DNA of 64,000 bases from Cricetomys ansorgei (lineage: Eukaryota > Chordata > Mammalia > Rodentia > Nesomyidae): the NCBI GenBank assembly GCA_026225945.1, contig JAMJFZ010003163.1, positions 25,229,001 to 25,293,000 of the forward strand, written 5' to 3'. The number at the start of each line of letters is the position of its first letter. The first letter of the stretch is position 1. Shown one piece after another: positions 12,394 to 23,800 of the stretch. A program made the translations under genes and the position numbers. The notes beneath the pieces are model-generated. The model had not been told where the DNA came from. It saw only the letters and a list, made by a program, of their open reading frames with translations, and ran no database searches.

Positions 12394-14300
12394 GCTTGGG
12401 AAGATGAAACTGGGTTTGGATAGTAATGGCTTCAGTTTCCCGGTTAAGGTGAACCCAACCCTGAGAAAGAAGCTACTGGATCTCAGGAATGGACCAGAAC
12501 CTCACACAAGGCACCGAGGAGGACTGGTCAGATAGCCCTTGTCATTAGCCAAGAAGATAGCCTACAAGGCAGCTCTACAGGACAGAGGGCTCTTCGAGAC
12601 AGGGTCCCAGCAATGCCAAGAAGGCTCTGCCTTCCCCAGTAATCGGTTCTGTAGGGAAGAGAGACACAGTGAACTTGAGGCAGGAACAAGTGCCCTTCCC
12701 TTATCTCTCCCCTTGCTGCCCACACACACACTGCACAGACAGAAGCTACCTGGGGGGAGGGGGCTGGGGGCTGGGGGCCTGCTCCCTTCACAAGTTATCA
12801 AAGAAGTCTGCTGGCAGCTCAACTCCTCCATGCAAAGGGGAGGGAGCTGTTTCCACGTCCATCTCCTTCAATTCCCCATCCCTGGGCAGGGCATCTCAGC
12901 CTCCACAAATCCCCTCTAGTTTCCATGTAGCCTTATTCAGTCAGGTGTCTCACAAGGACTGGGGTGACCCGTCCCTAAGGCCTGCCAGCCCCTCTAGCAG
13001 GAACAGGAGGACACCAGTGCTTACAGACCAGAGGAGCCTGCTGGCAGCAGGAAGCCATACCCCAAAAGTAAGAGTCCTAAGGCAAATGGACTCTGGAAGC
13101 TAATATTAAGACAGCAGTATTTGGCTGGAGAGATGGCTCAGCGGTTAGGAGCACTGACTGATCTTCCAGAGGTCATGAGTTCAATTTCCAGCAACCACAT
13201 GGTGGCTCAGAACCATCTATAATGGGATCAAATGCCCTCTTCTGGCATGCAAGTGTGCATGTAAATAGAACACTCATATAAATAAAATTTTAAAAAATTA
13301 AAAGACTGGTCCACACCGCTCTTCACCTGCACCCCAGGCCTTTCCCAGGGCATGTCTCTCTAGTTATAACAGGATCAATGGCCTTACAGGGACCTGAACT
13401 CCTAGCAAGGAGGGCTAAATAACAGGTTCATAGACCCACCCAGTGTGGAGATGTTCCACTTCTGAACTGCTGAACTTCTGCACTCTAGGAATACAAACAG
13501 AAGTCCCACATCCTCTGAGTCTTACACTGTCAAGTTGTAAGAAATTTGTTCTGTTTGCCTGAGTTGTACAGGAGAAAGCAGGCTAGCCCGGTGGTGTTTA
13601 TCCAGGTCTGAAACAGTCACAGTAATCAATGCAACATAAAGCTCACCCAAGCCCAGCAAATCTCATCCACCACCTTGAGGCAGTGTAAGGTAATTCCAGA
13701 GGGAGGAACTTTTGGAATCAAAGGCAACCCCTTGTCAGGTTCTCAGCTCATCTGCCGCTTAGATTCTGTAGTTTTCTCTAGGAGGAAGAAGGTAGAGAAT
13801 GTCCTCACAAGCCAGCCTGGCTTCCAATGTTCAGCTAAAAAACCTAAGGATCAAACTAAAAGTTGTCATCCTCAGCATCTTCTGGGAAGGGAGGGAATAA
13901 AGTGGCGGCGGCTGCAGATAGTCATTTTAGAGTTCCTCAGGTAGAGAGGAGAGGTGGACCGCTCTAAACTGTCTGGTCTAGCTGTACCAATCCAACTGTG
14001 TGTTGTTTTTCCTGGTATGAATGGCTGCCAGTCCCAGCGGCCAACCCCATGCCCCACCTCCCGGAGCAACCCCACTGCCTACCCTGACCCTTCTCCAGGA
14101 AGGTGAAGCCCAGGAACACTCTCAGATCACTCCGCAAAGGGCAGGAGAGAGTAGGGGAAGGAGAAAAAGGAAGGAGAAAAGGCAAGGAGAAGCCCCCACC
14201 TGCGCCCCACCCCAACCCTTCTTCCTCTCCGGGAAACTGAATGAAAGCTGATCGCCTCCCATCAGGCCCAGCTGGGCTACCTCCTGTCAGCTCTTGCTCT
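12394..14300 (-). other. Zfp319 5' UTR/intron region
   Basis: This stretch lies between the Zfp319 start codon and the CpG island. ZNF319 is known to have a non-coding first exon, so most of this should be its intron; I could not place the splice sites confidently. It contains one forward B2 (13123-13308) and otherwise unique sequence. Confidence 0.45.
13123..13308 (+). repeat. B2 SINE, forward
   Basis: 'ggctggagagatggctcagc' head, 'agcaaccacatggtggctca' core and an AATAAAATTTTAAAAA tail. Confidence 0.85.
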
Positions 14301-14329
14301 GGTCGACCCAGCCGCTGCGTGCTATAGAG

Positions 14330-15312
14330 GGTTGGCTCCGGCCGAGAAAGGCCCCAGAACCTCAAACCGTGCCCGGGAAGCGACTGTGCTTCCAGGCCCG
14401 GCGTGGGCCTCCCCAGAGCTCAGGATGCTCTCCCGGGGTGCAGTGGGCACGGGAGTGGCCCCCAGATGCAGCCCCGAGTTCCCTGCCGCTCACCTGCTCC
14501 AGGCCGCCCGCGGGGTCAGGCGCGGGGCGAGCGGAGACCAGCTGCTTTCTCTGCCGTCTCTTTATTCCGGCTCCATCCGCCGCGCCGCGGCCTACGCGCT
14601 CTACCAATCCCCGGTCTCACGTAGCAGAGGCGTGCGGCCCGGGGGCGGGAGACGGATTTGCAGCGACCGGAACCGACGAATCGACTCGCGCACTCGGGCT
14701 AGCGGGACCGGGACAGCGGGCGGACTGGCAAACGGACAGACCGACAGTCCTGCAGAGACCGGCGGACGGGCGGGCGGCGCGAGGCTGGGGAGGCGGGGCC
14801 GGAGGAGGAGCGGCGGCCCGGGCGGCGGCTGCGGTGGAGCCCGCGGCGAGGAGTGAGGCCGCCCCCTGCCGGGGACCCGCGGCCCCGCCGGCCTGAGCCT
14901 GGGGGTACAGAGGGGCGGGGCCGGAGCCTCGGAATCCGCCGGAGCCTACGGAGCGGAGGCGCCCAGGTCAGCAGTGGCTCGGCCCGCCCGACTCTCTGGT
15001 GTTCTGAAGCGGACGTGCTGCTCGGACTGCTCTCCGGAGGGACCGTGGGGCTCCGACTTTGTGCGGGACCCGCAGACCCGTGGAACCCGCGCTTGGGGGA
15101 ACGGAACACTCCGGAAGGCCGCCCGCAGCACTTATCGCGTAGCGGAAGGGCTGCAGTTTGAGCTCCAGTCCGCTAGGCTCCGCCCCCTGGTCGCCAGGCC
15201 CCGCCCCGAGGTGGAGCTACTCTGGATCCCGCCCCGGAGGGCACTTCCGGCTCAGCGAAACTCGGGTCTTCTGCTCCAGTTGCCCGCGGACCCTGTCTGT
15301 GGTCAAGGCCCC
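14330..15312. promoter_or_regulatory. CpG-island bidirectional promoter, Zfp319 (-) and Usb1 (+)
   Basis: About 1 kb of CpG-rich sequence lies between two divergent genes. GC boxes (ggggcggggc near 14911, ccgccccctgg near 15181, ccccgccccg near 15200) are visible, as is an ETS-type CACTTCCGG at 15241-15249, about 65 bases before the Usb1 ATG. There is no TATA box. The arrangement suggests shared, housekeeping-type initiation. Transcription start sites were not determined. Confidence 0.7.
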
Positions 15313-15419
15313 ATGAGCGCGGCGCCCCTGGTGGGCTACAGCAGCAGCGGCTCCGAGGATGAGGCCGAGGCCGCCGCCGCCGCGGGGCGGAGCAAGCCTG
15401 GGTCTGGGGGCCGCCGTTG
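15313..15419 (+). CDS. Usb1: Usb1 exon 1
   Basis: The exon begins with [17 protein letters not shown], followed by an acidic, Ala-rich stretch from a GCC/GCG-rich run. It ends in phase 2 before a GTGAGG donor. The start matches the conserved USB1 N-terminus. Confidence 0.92.
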
Positions 15420-17827
15420 GTGAGGAGCGAGGGAGTTTCTCTCGCGAGGGCGCGATTCTTTTGAAACCCCGGTGGGACCCAAGCCTTCGGGGTAACCGGG
15501 AGGGTGGGTCGGTTCCCCGGGAAGAAACAAAAGGGGCGTGGAGGGAAAGGAGGATTCAGAGCACATCTGGACAAAACCCCTGAACGACGCCCCACACCTC
15601 CCTGACTAAGCCAAAGTTGATAATGAGGATATGGATTAAAATCCAGCCCTCGCCGCTGGTGCATTTTTCTCTCTCGGTGCACAACCATGTTTCTTCCGAG
15701 ATCTAGTTTCTCATTTGAACACAGTGCAATGACAACCAAAGCTTTTCATTTCGTCTAGTAAATGATCATTGAACAGCCACTGGGAGCCACATTGGAGACT
15801 GGACTCTCCAGACTGGCGCAAAGCCCATGAAAATCTTATACTTAAAGGGCCTTAGGTTCTAAAATACTGATCCTAGCTGAGTGCAGTATGTCAGTTCATT
15901 GCACAAGAGTTCTAGCGAATAGAAATATGCTTTACACACGAGAAAGTTACTGCCAGAGCTAAGACAGTTTTCAACCTGTGGGTCGCGACCCCCTTAGTAG
16001 TGACAAACACTTTCACAGGGGTCACCTAAGACCATCCTGTATATCAGATATTTACATTATGATTCATCACAGTAGCAAAATAACAGGAAGTATTAACAAA
16101 AACAATTTTATGGTTGGGGGGGTCACCATAACATGACGAGCTGTATTAAAGGGTCACAGCATTATGAAGGTTGAGAGCCACTGAATAAGGACCTCCAAGC
16201 CACACTGCTACCTGCTCAAGTGTTTCCCATGAGGACCAAGAGTCCCTCTACTGAGATCTGCATCTCAGTTTCTAAAAAGCTCCGACACCTGCCTGGAAAT
16301 CCACACTGAGGGAGGAGGATCAAGTTCAGGGCCAGCCTGTACTACACAGCCAGACTGTGCATAAGGGCTTAGAACTTTTGTTGTCTGTGCAAAGGGAGAC
16401 AATGTAAGACGATGTAAAAGAGGACAAATGCTGTTCTTTCTTCTCTTGTAGTGGCCAGAAACCCCCACCCAGTCAGAGGCTTCCAGTGCCGACAGCGTGC
16501 TGAGCATGTTCTCCAGCGCGGAGGAGGAGCATGAGGATGACAGTGTGAAACATGGGGGGCGAATACGCTCCTTTCCCCATGAGCGGGGCAACTGGGCCAC
16601 CCACATCTACATACCGTGTGAGTCTCTCAGTAATGGCAAATAGCTAAAATACAGGTGCCTCCCAGCTGTGTAGGAGGAAGGAACCAGGGGGACTCCTATC
16701 CCACCCCAGCCCTGAGGGGGTGACAGGCTGAATCAAACCTGAATGCACAGTCAACTCTTCTGGGTGCTCTGTCAGTTACTAAGCTTCTCTGGGGCCTCCG
16801 TTTCTGCACCTCTAAAGTGGGGGGTGATAATATCTACCTCTTCGGAAGATTAAATCAGATACTATGTGCTAAGTTCTTAGCACGGGATTCACAGTGGTGG
16901 CTGAGTTTTATGTAGCTCCCCCCATTATCAGCATCTACCATTAGAGTGCTGCTTTTTTTGTGGTTGTTGTTTAGTTTTTGTTTGCTTTGTTTTGGGGTTG
17001 TTGTTGTTGCTGTTGTTGACAGAGTTTCTCTGTGTAGTCCTGGCTGTCCTGGGATCAGAGTTGTGCGACAACACCACCGGACTTGAGCCCACATTATAAT
17101 CACCAGAAAAATTTGTATTAAGGCTAATTCTCGATGCTGTACATTCTATGAGTTTAGACAAACTTAAAAAGCCATGCATCGTCATTGTCATGTAAAAATA
17201 ATATCACCGCTATAAGAATCCCTCATGCTCAGGGCTGGGGTGATGGCTCGGTGGTTAAGAGCAGTGACTGCTCTTCCAGAGGTCCTGAGGTCAATTCCCA
17301 GCAACCACATGGTGGCTCACAACCATTTATAGTGGGATCTGATGTCCTCTTCTGTCATGCTAGTGTATAGGCAGATAGAGTACTCATAAACATATATAAA
17401 TAAATTTTTCAAAAGTCTTGATGCTCAACCTAGCCATCCCTGCGCTCCACCAACAACTGTTTCCACAAACTTGCCTTCTCCAGAACGTCACAGAGTTGGG
17501 ATCACTCAGTATGTAGCCGTCTTTGACTTAGTAGTGTGCGTGTAGGTTCCTCTGTGCCTTGTCACAACTTAATAGCTCGTTCCTTTTTAGCACTGACTAA
17601 TACGCCGTTGTTTGGCTCTACCACAGTATATTCGCCTACTAAGGGACGTTTTGGCTGTTCTGAATTTGCGCAGACATGCATAAAGATGCTTCATGCTGGC
17701 CCAGTGTGGTGGCATGCGCCTTTAATCTCAGCACGCAGGAGATAGAGGCAAGAGGGTCTCTTTGAGTTCTAGGCCAGTCGGAGCTATAGGGTGAGACCCT
17801 GTCTCAAAAAAGTAAAATAAAGCAATG

Positions 17828-17883
<56 letters not shown>

Positions 17884-20800
17884 AATGTGACTGATGGATG
17901 GTATGATTGTATGGTAACAGTATGTTTAATTTTTCAAGAAACCACTAGATTGTCCCCACGTGACTGTTCCATTTTACAGTTTCAACAGTAGTGAATTAGA
18001 GTGTTTTTGTCAGCAGCTGCTGCCATTGTCCTGCAGTGCACAATACTGCTGCCTCATTTCTTTGTTTGTTTGTTTGTTTATTTACTTATTTATTTATTTG
18101 AGATAGGGTCTCACTGTGTATCCCTGGCTGGTCTGGAACTCACTATGTAGACCAGGCTGGCCTCAAACTCACTGACATCCACCTGCCTGAGCCTCCTAAG
18201 TGCTGGTGAACACCTGGCCTTAATCAGATTTTCTTAATGAGTTCCAAAGGTTCTATATTTTTCTGTATTCTTTATCAGGTATTTCTCAGTCTGGGGCTTT
18301 TTTCCCCTCTCTTGATAATGTCTTTTACAGAGCAGACATTTTTAAATTCAATGAAGTTGATCTAACTAATCGTCGTAGCTAACGAGCAATACAGTGGTCT
18401 GACTGCGGCCCTGAGTGGAACAGCCCATATGCAGACCATAGCCGCTCACTTCTGGTTTTGTTGACTTTCTCTATCCATTCCCCTTATCCAATTTTATTTA
18501 TTTCTGCTCTAATGTTGACTGTTTCTTCTAATAACTTTGAATGAATTAGCCATTCCTTTTGTAGATTCCTAAAGTGGAAGCCTAGGTCATGAAATTTATT
18601 GATTTTTAAAGATCTACTTTGCATAGAATAGTGTTGCAGACTTTTAATCCCATCACCTGAGAGTCAGGAGCAGGCAGAGCTCTGTGATTTCAAGGCCAGC
18701 CTGATCTATATATTGTTCCAGGACATCCGGGGCTACATAGAGAGATACTGTCTCAAAACATTATTTATACGTCTGAGTGTTTGCTCACTTGTGTGTGCAG
18801 CTGCCTGCAGAGGCTAAAAGACCATCTGTGTGTCACTGAATGTGGATGCTGGGATCCAAACTGTGGCCCTCATGTTGAGCAGCATGCGCTCCTAACTGCT
18901 GAGCCACTTCTCCAAGCCTGACCGTGGGTCTAGCTCAAATATGACTTTAATGCTGGGAGGACCCTTCTAAGCCCCTCTCTTGCTACAGCCTACAAATTTT
19001 AACAAGTTGTGTTTTCATTGAGTTAAAAATATTGGAAATTTCTCCTAGACTTCTTCTTTGGGTCATATGTTATTTAACATCATGGTTAGCTGATTGGTTG
19101 TTTTTGTTTTTGTTTGAGACAGGGTTTCCCTATGTAACCCTGGCTGGCCCGGAACCCCATGTGTAGTCCAGGCTGGCCTCAAGCTCACAGAGATCCATCT
19201 GCTTCCTGAGTACTGGGGTTAAATGTGTGCGCCACCATACGGAGCCTGTTCCTTCCTTAAAGATTTACTTTTAATTACGTTTCTATGTGTGGTTGTGTGC
19301 TAGTACCCATGGAGGCTAGAGCTGTCAGATTGTCCCTTGAGCTAGAATTACAGGGGTTGTGAGCCACCTGACAACGTGGGTGCTGGGAATCAAATGTAGG
19401 TCCCCTAGAAGAGCAGCAAGTGCCACCTCAGCTAACAGGACGGTCTATCCTCCCTGCTACTCTTGTTGTAGATGAAGTAAAGGAGGAGTTCCTGGATCTG
19501 CTTGACATGTTGCTACCCCGAGCTCAGACATTCATGCCCCGACTGGTGCGGATGGAGGAGTTCCACCTCAGCCTGTCTCAGAGCGTGGTTCTCCGCCACC
19601 ACTGGATCCTCCCCTTTGTGCAGGTGCTCAAGGACCGCATGGCCTCTTTCCAAAGGTGAGCACTTCCCTCTTCTGTCAGTTCCCTTCCTTTCCCCGGGCC
19701 CTGAGGAGCTTGGAGTAGGCATTGTGCCAAGCAAGCAGGCCAGACAGAAAGCCCTGCCGAGGCTGCTGTGCTGCCCATCCAGTGTGACATGGGCACCTGA
19801 CAGCTTCCTGGCTTCTCTTCCTGTGTTGGAGATGGAAGCCCTGCTATCCATCTCTGAGCTCAAACCTAGGATTCCCAGCACTTCTCTTGCCAAGTATGTA
19901 AGAGCTTCCCCCACACCAACACTTCTGCAACTCTCCAGATACCGACTGGCTATCCTACAGTTTAATATTGGTGGCAAAGGGATCCCAGTAGTGGGAGAGA
20001 AAAGACAGGCATCAGCGTCTGTGCCAGAGCCAGTACCTCGTCCCACGGTACATCGAATGGCTTCTAAAATGGTGGATCCTGGCACACTGGTTGAGCCCCA
20101 AGATGGGAGGGCCTACCAGGGTGGTGCCTGCTTCCCCTGTCTTTATGGAAACCTTGGAGAAATGGGTAGGCTAAGAGCTCAAACACACAAACCTAAAGAT
20201 GACTGGACCTTCCCAACCTTGCCCACTTCCTCTGCTACAGCAAGCTTTAGGAGGCTGATTGGAGTATTTAGTAAACATGGACCAAAGCGATTTCTCCCTT
20301 ATACAGCACCCGCTTCCTCTGTAAAAGTCCTGCTCCTTTCACAAGAAAGTAGATCTGCACCACGAGGCTGGTCTCCATAGTCTGAGTTTCTTGGACTAGC
20401 GACTCTGCCACCACTCACCACCTCAGAGACATCTCTGTTTCCACAAAAGACTGCAATTTAGATTAGTCTGACACCAATGTCTCAGAGTTAGTGCAGACTT
20501 CAGGCTAAGAACTTCAGCCCACAAGCTGCCCTCTACCGTAGATGCCAGCTGAACATTAGGTCCCTAGGTTAGTCAAGATTCTGATTTGTTACAGATTAGA
20601 GCTTCCTTTGATCTCCCCTTAACCCCACCTATTGACCATTTGCTAGAAGAACTCACAAAATTCAGGAAAAAAGTTGCTTTCTAGATTTCCAACTTGTAAC
20701 AAAGAATCTGTTTGTTTATTGAGACAAGCAGGCTCTGTAGACCAGGCTGGCCTTGGATGTATAGCCAATCGTGCTAGAGCTTCCTGAGTGCTAGGTGAGC

Positions 20801-23800
20801 CATAAGCTACCCCACCCAGACCTACAAAGGAGATAGAGACAGAGATGGGGGAGGAGGGGAGAGATGCTACACAAGCACTGTGTCACTGAGCTACACCCCC
20901 ATCCCTTACAAAGGACATTTTAAAAGATTGAAATGAACAGCGACAGAAGAGACACACAGGGCAGAGTTTAGAAAGGTCACAACTGGCCCCTCTTCAGTTT
21001 TCTCTTCCAACTCAGGGCATGTCTGCACTTGACTCTTTTATACTGCTCTGAAATGCCTTGCCTACTCTTTCACCAAGTGTTTCCAGATGTTCTCAGGATC
21101 CCTGAGTGCCAGGAGTCACCTGGCCCTGCTGCTGTTTCGGCCCAACAGTTCATCCCTCTCACCCTCACATGCACTCGTTCTGTGCCCCTCCTGTCTTCTG
21201 GGGCCATTGTGCCTCCACCTGGGACTGGAGCCTCCCTGAATGCCGTAGCCTTCTCCAGGAATTCTGTCTTCACTCCATTAGTAGGTTCTTGCTCAGGACT
21301 GGCCAGGAGTAAATAGGTTCTTTCTTGGGGCTTTCTGGGTCCTCTAAGGGCTGTTCCTATAAAGAAGTCACAATACTATCTTGTTAGTGGATTTCTGAAC
21401 CTGCTTTTATCTCGAAATCTTTCTTAAAAGATTAAAAAATACTCATTTTTTTTTTTGATTGAGTGTCTTGCCTGCATGTGTGTATGTGCCTGTCTGGTGG
21501 ATGTCAGAAGAGGGCATCAGAGTTTTAGAAGGTTGTGGGCTCCTGTGTGGGTGCTGAGAACTGAAACTGAACCCCAGTCCTCTGCCAAAGCAGCCAGTGC
21601 TCTTACCCACTGAGCCATTTCTCCAACCCTGTCTGCAGTCCTTCTTCATAGACGCCCCTATGAAGGCGTGAGATGGGTGGAAACAGAAGTCTTCTAGTGA
21701 AGCCCCAAGCCCGCTGCTTAGGGGCCTGTGGCTCAGGAACTCTGGAGTGTGGCTCTTCCAAATGGAAAAGCTCCCCATTTGGTTGAGGAGTAAAGAATTT
21801 GCTCCAGCGTAATCGGTTGGTTGAAGTTCATCTCAGTTTTGTCCACTGTGATTACCATTATCAGATTTGTTGAACCAGCTGTGTATTATCAGGACTACCA
21901 CAGGGGACAGAACCCACCATAAACTGGCTTCACCCAAATGGAACTGCAGACGGGTTCAGAGACAGCCCTAGCTTCATGCATGAGGAGATGGAGGTAGCTA
22001 GATGCTGTCTGAGTTGTGCTGCCTCAGCTCTGTCCTCCAAGGTTGGCTTCCTCCTCTCAGGGAAAAAAGGACCCACCAGCACGTGTGTGTATTCGTCTTC
22101 ATATGTGTGAGTACAGGTACATACATACTACAGCGTGCATGTAGAAGTCAGGTGCTGGTCCTCGCCTTCCACATTGCTTGAGATAGGATATCTTTACTGT
22201 TTTTCTGTTGTGTGTCTCAGATTGCCTAGCCCATGAGCTTCGGGATTCTCTCATCTCTGTTCCATCTCCCGATAGGAGCACTGGACTTGCAGGTGCTTAC
22301 GCTACTGAGTCCAGATTTTACATGGGTTCCAGCTTTTTAATTCACCCCCTCACACTTGTCCAGCAACTATTTTTACCCACTGAATATCCCCATCCTGATT
22401 CAGGTTCTCTTTAAAGAGTGCTTATTGGACTTGAGAGGAGATGGCTCAGCAGTTAAGAGCACTGGCTGTTCTTGCAGAGGACCCAGGTTCAGTTCCCAGC
22501 TTCAGTTGGCAGCTCAAACTAGTTACTGTCTGTAACTAGTTCTAGAGGCTTCTTCTGGCCTCCACAGGCACTCCATACACGTGGTGCACAGACATATATT
22601 CAGGCAAAACACTCATACACAAAAAATTAAGAAAAATAAATTTTGAGTGTGTGTGTGTGAGAGAGAGAAAGAGAGAGAGGAAGAGAGAGAGTATATGCGC
22701 ATATACATGCGTGTATGTGTGTGAGGGTCTGTGCCTCTGTGTGTATGTGGAGGCCAAAAGTCTCAGTTTCTGCCTGTTCCTTTGAGGCAGGGCCTTTCCC
22801 AAACCTGGAGCTGTGCATTCTTGACTAGGCTTGTAAGCCTGCAAACCCTAGGGATCCTTCTGTCTCCGTCCCACTCATAGCTGGGGTTACAGGCACACAC
22901 AGGATGCCCATCTTGTCAGTTGGGTCCTGGTATCCGAGCCCCAGTCCTCATGGCCGCACAGCAAGTGTTCTTAATCACTAGTCACTGAGCCATCTCTCCA
23001 GCCCCCAGACTTTTTTGTTTTTTTTAAATAGTTTTCAGCAGAAGTCATGGTAATGGCTTTGGTTAGTCTGACTCGGTGTTCATACTTTCCCCTTTGTGAA
23101 TAAAAAGTGGATAAATAAAAACATCCCCTTATTCCAGAGGATGTTGCCCTCCTCTTACTGGAGCTCTGTTTCCTGGACAAACTAGCATTCAAGCTGAGTG
23201 ATCAGCAGCATTGTCATGGTAACAAGACTGACAGGTGCCCGGCAGGCATGCTGCATGAAGGTGAGAAGCCAGTGCATGAGAATTCATGAATAAGATCTGG
23301 TGGGAAGCAGCCCCCTGGACCTCCTAGTGGGTACCAGTTCTTTAACAGGGCAAGCACCTTGCTGGAAACTGCCCAAGAGTCATTACAAGAGATATCAGTC
23401 TCTGGGACACGTATGTAGCCTGTTATCTTGCTCACTTGAGGACCAGAAAGCAGCCCCTGGACTGCTGCACTGATGTCTTTGAGGATTTCCTCAAATGCAT
23501 TTGATGTCCTTGTTCTGTTTGCTGTCCTGTGTCCTCAGGGGAGCTGGGCAGCTGCAGCCTCTGGGAGCTTGTTGAGTTGAAATGACCAAGAATGGGCAGT
23601 GCAGCCCTGACTCTGATCCTCATGTAACTAAACCAGGTGCCAAGCAGGTGGGGTTTCTGCCCTATTCCTACGAACAGAGACCCACTTCACCAAAGCTTTT
23701 TAGGTGAGAGCAAGGGCTTTGCAATCAAATGACTGAGACTCAACTCCTGCCTTACAAAGTTCAGCCCCTCTAGGCTTCCTTTTCCTTGTCTACAGTTGTA

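Larger units (their letters stand above)
16618..19471 (+). other. Usb1: Usb1 intron 2, SINE-rich
   Basis: The intron holds a MIR-like fragment (about 16740-16890), B1 copies at 16975-17095, 17697-17820, 18090-18215, 18620-18760 and 19110-19245, a B2 at 17233-17405, reverse B3-type copies at 18775-18920 and 19260-19435, and a (TG)n tract near 17830. No exon was seen. Confidence 0.65.

Noticed and set aside
14294..14896. Plus-strand 200-codon ORF in the CpG island
   Set aside because: It is a GC-rich open frame inside a bidirectional promoter with biased Ala/Gly/Arg/Pro composition and no recognised domain.
19502..20380. Plus-strand 292-codon ORF starting inside Usb1 exon 3
   Set aside because: It is out of frame with Usb1 and continues through intron 3; no domain recognised.
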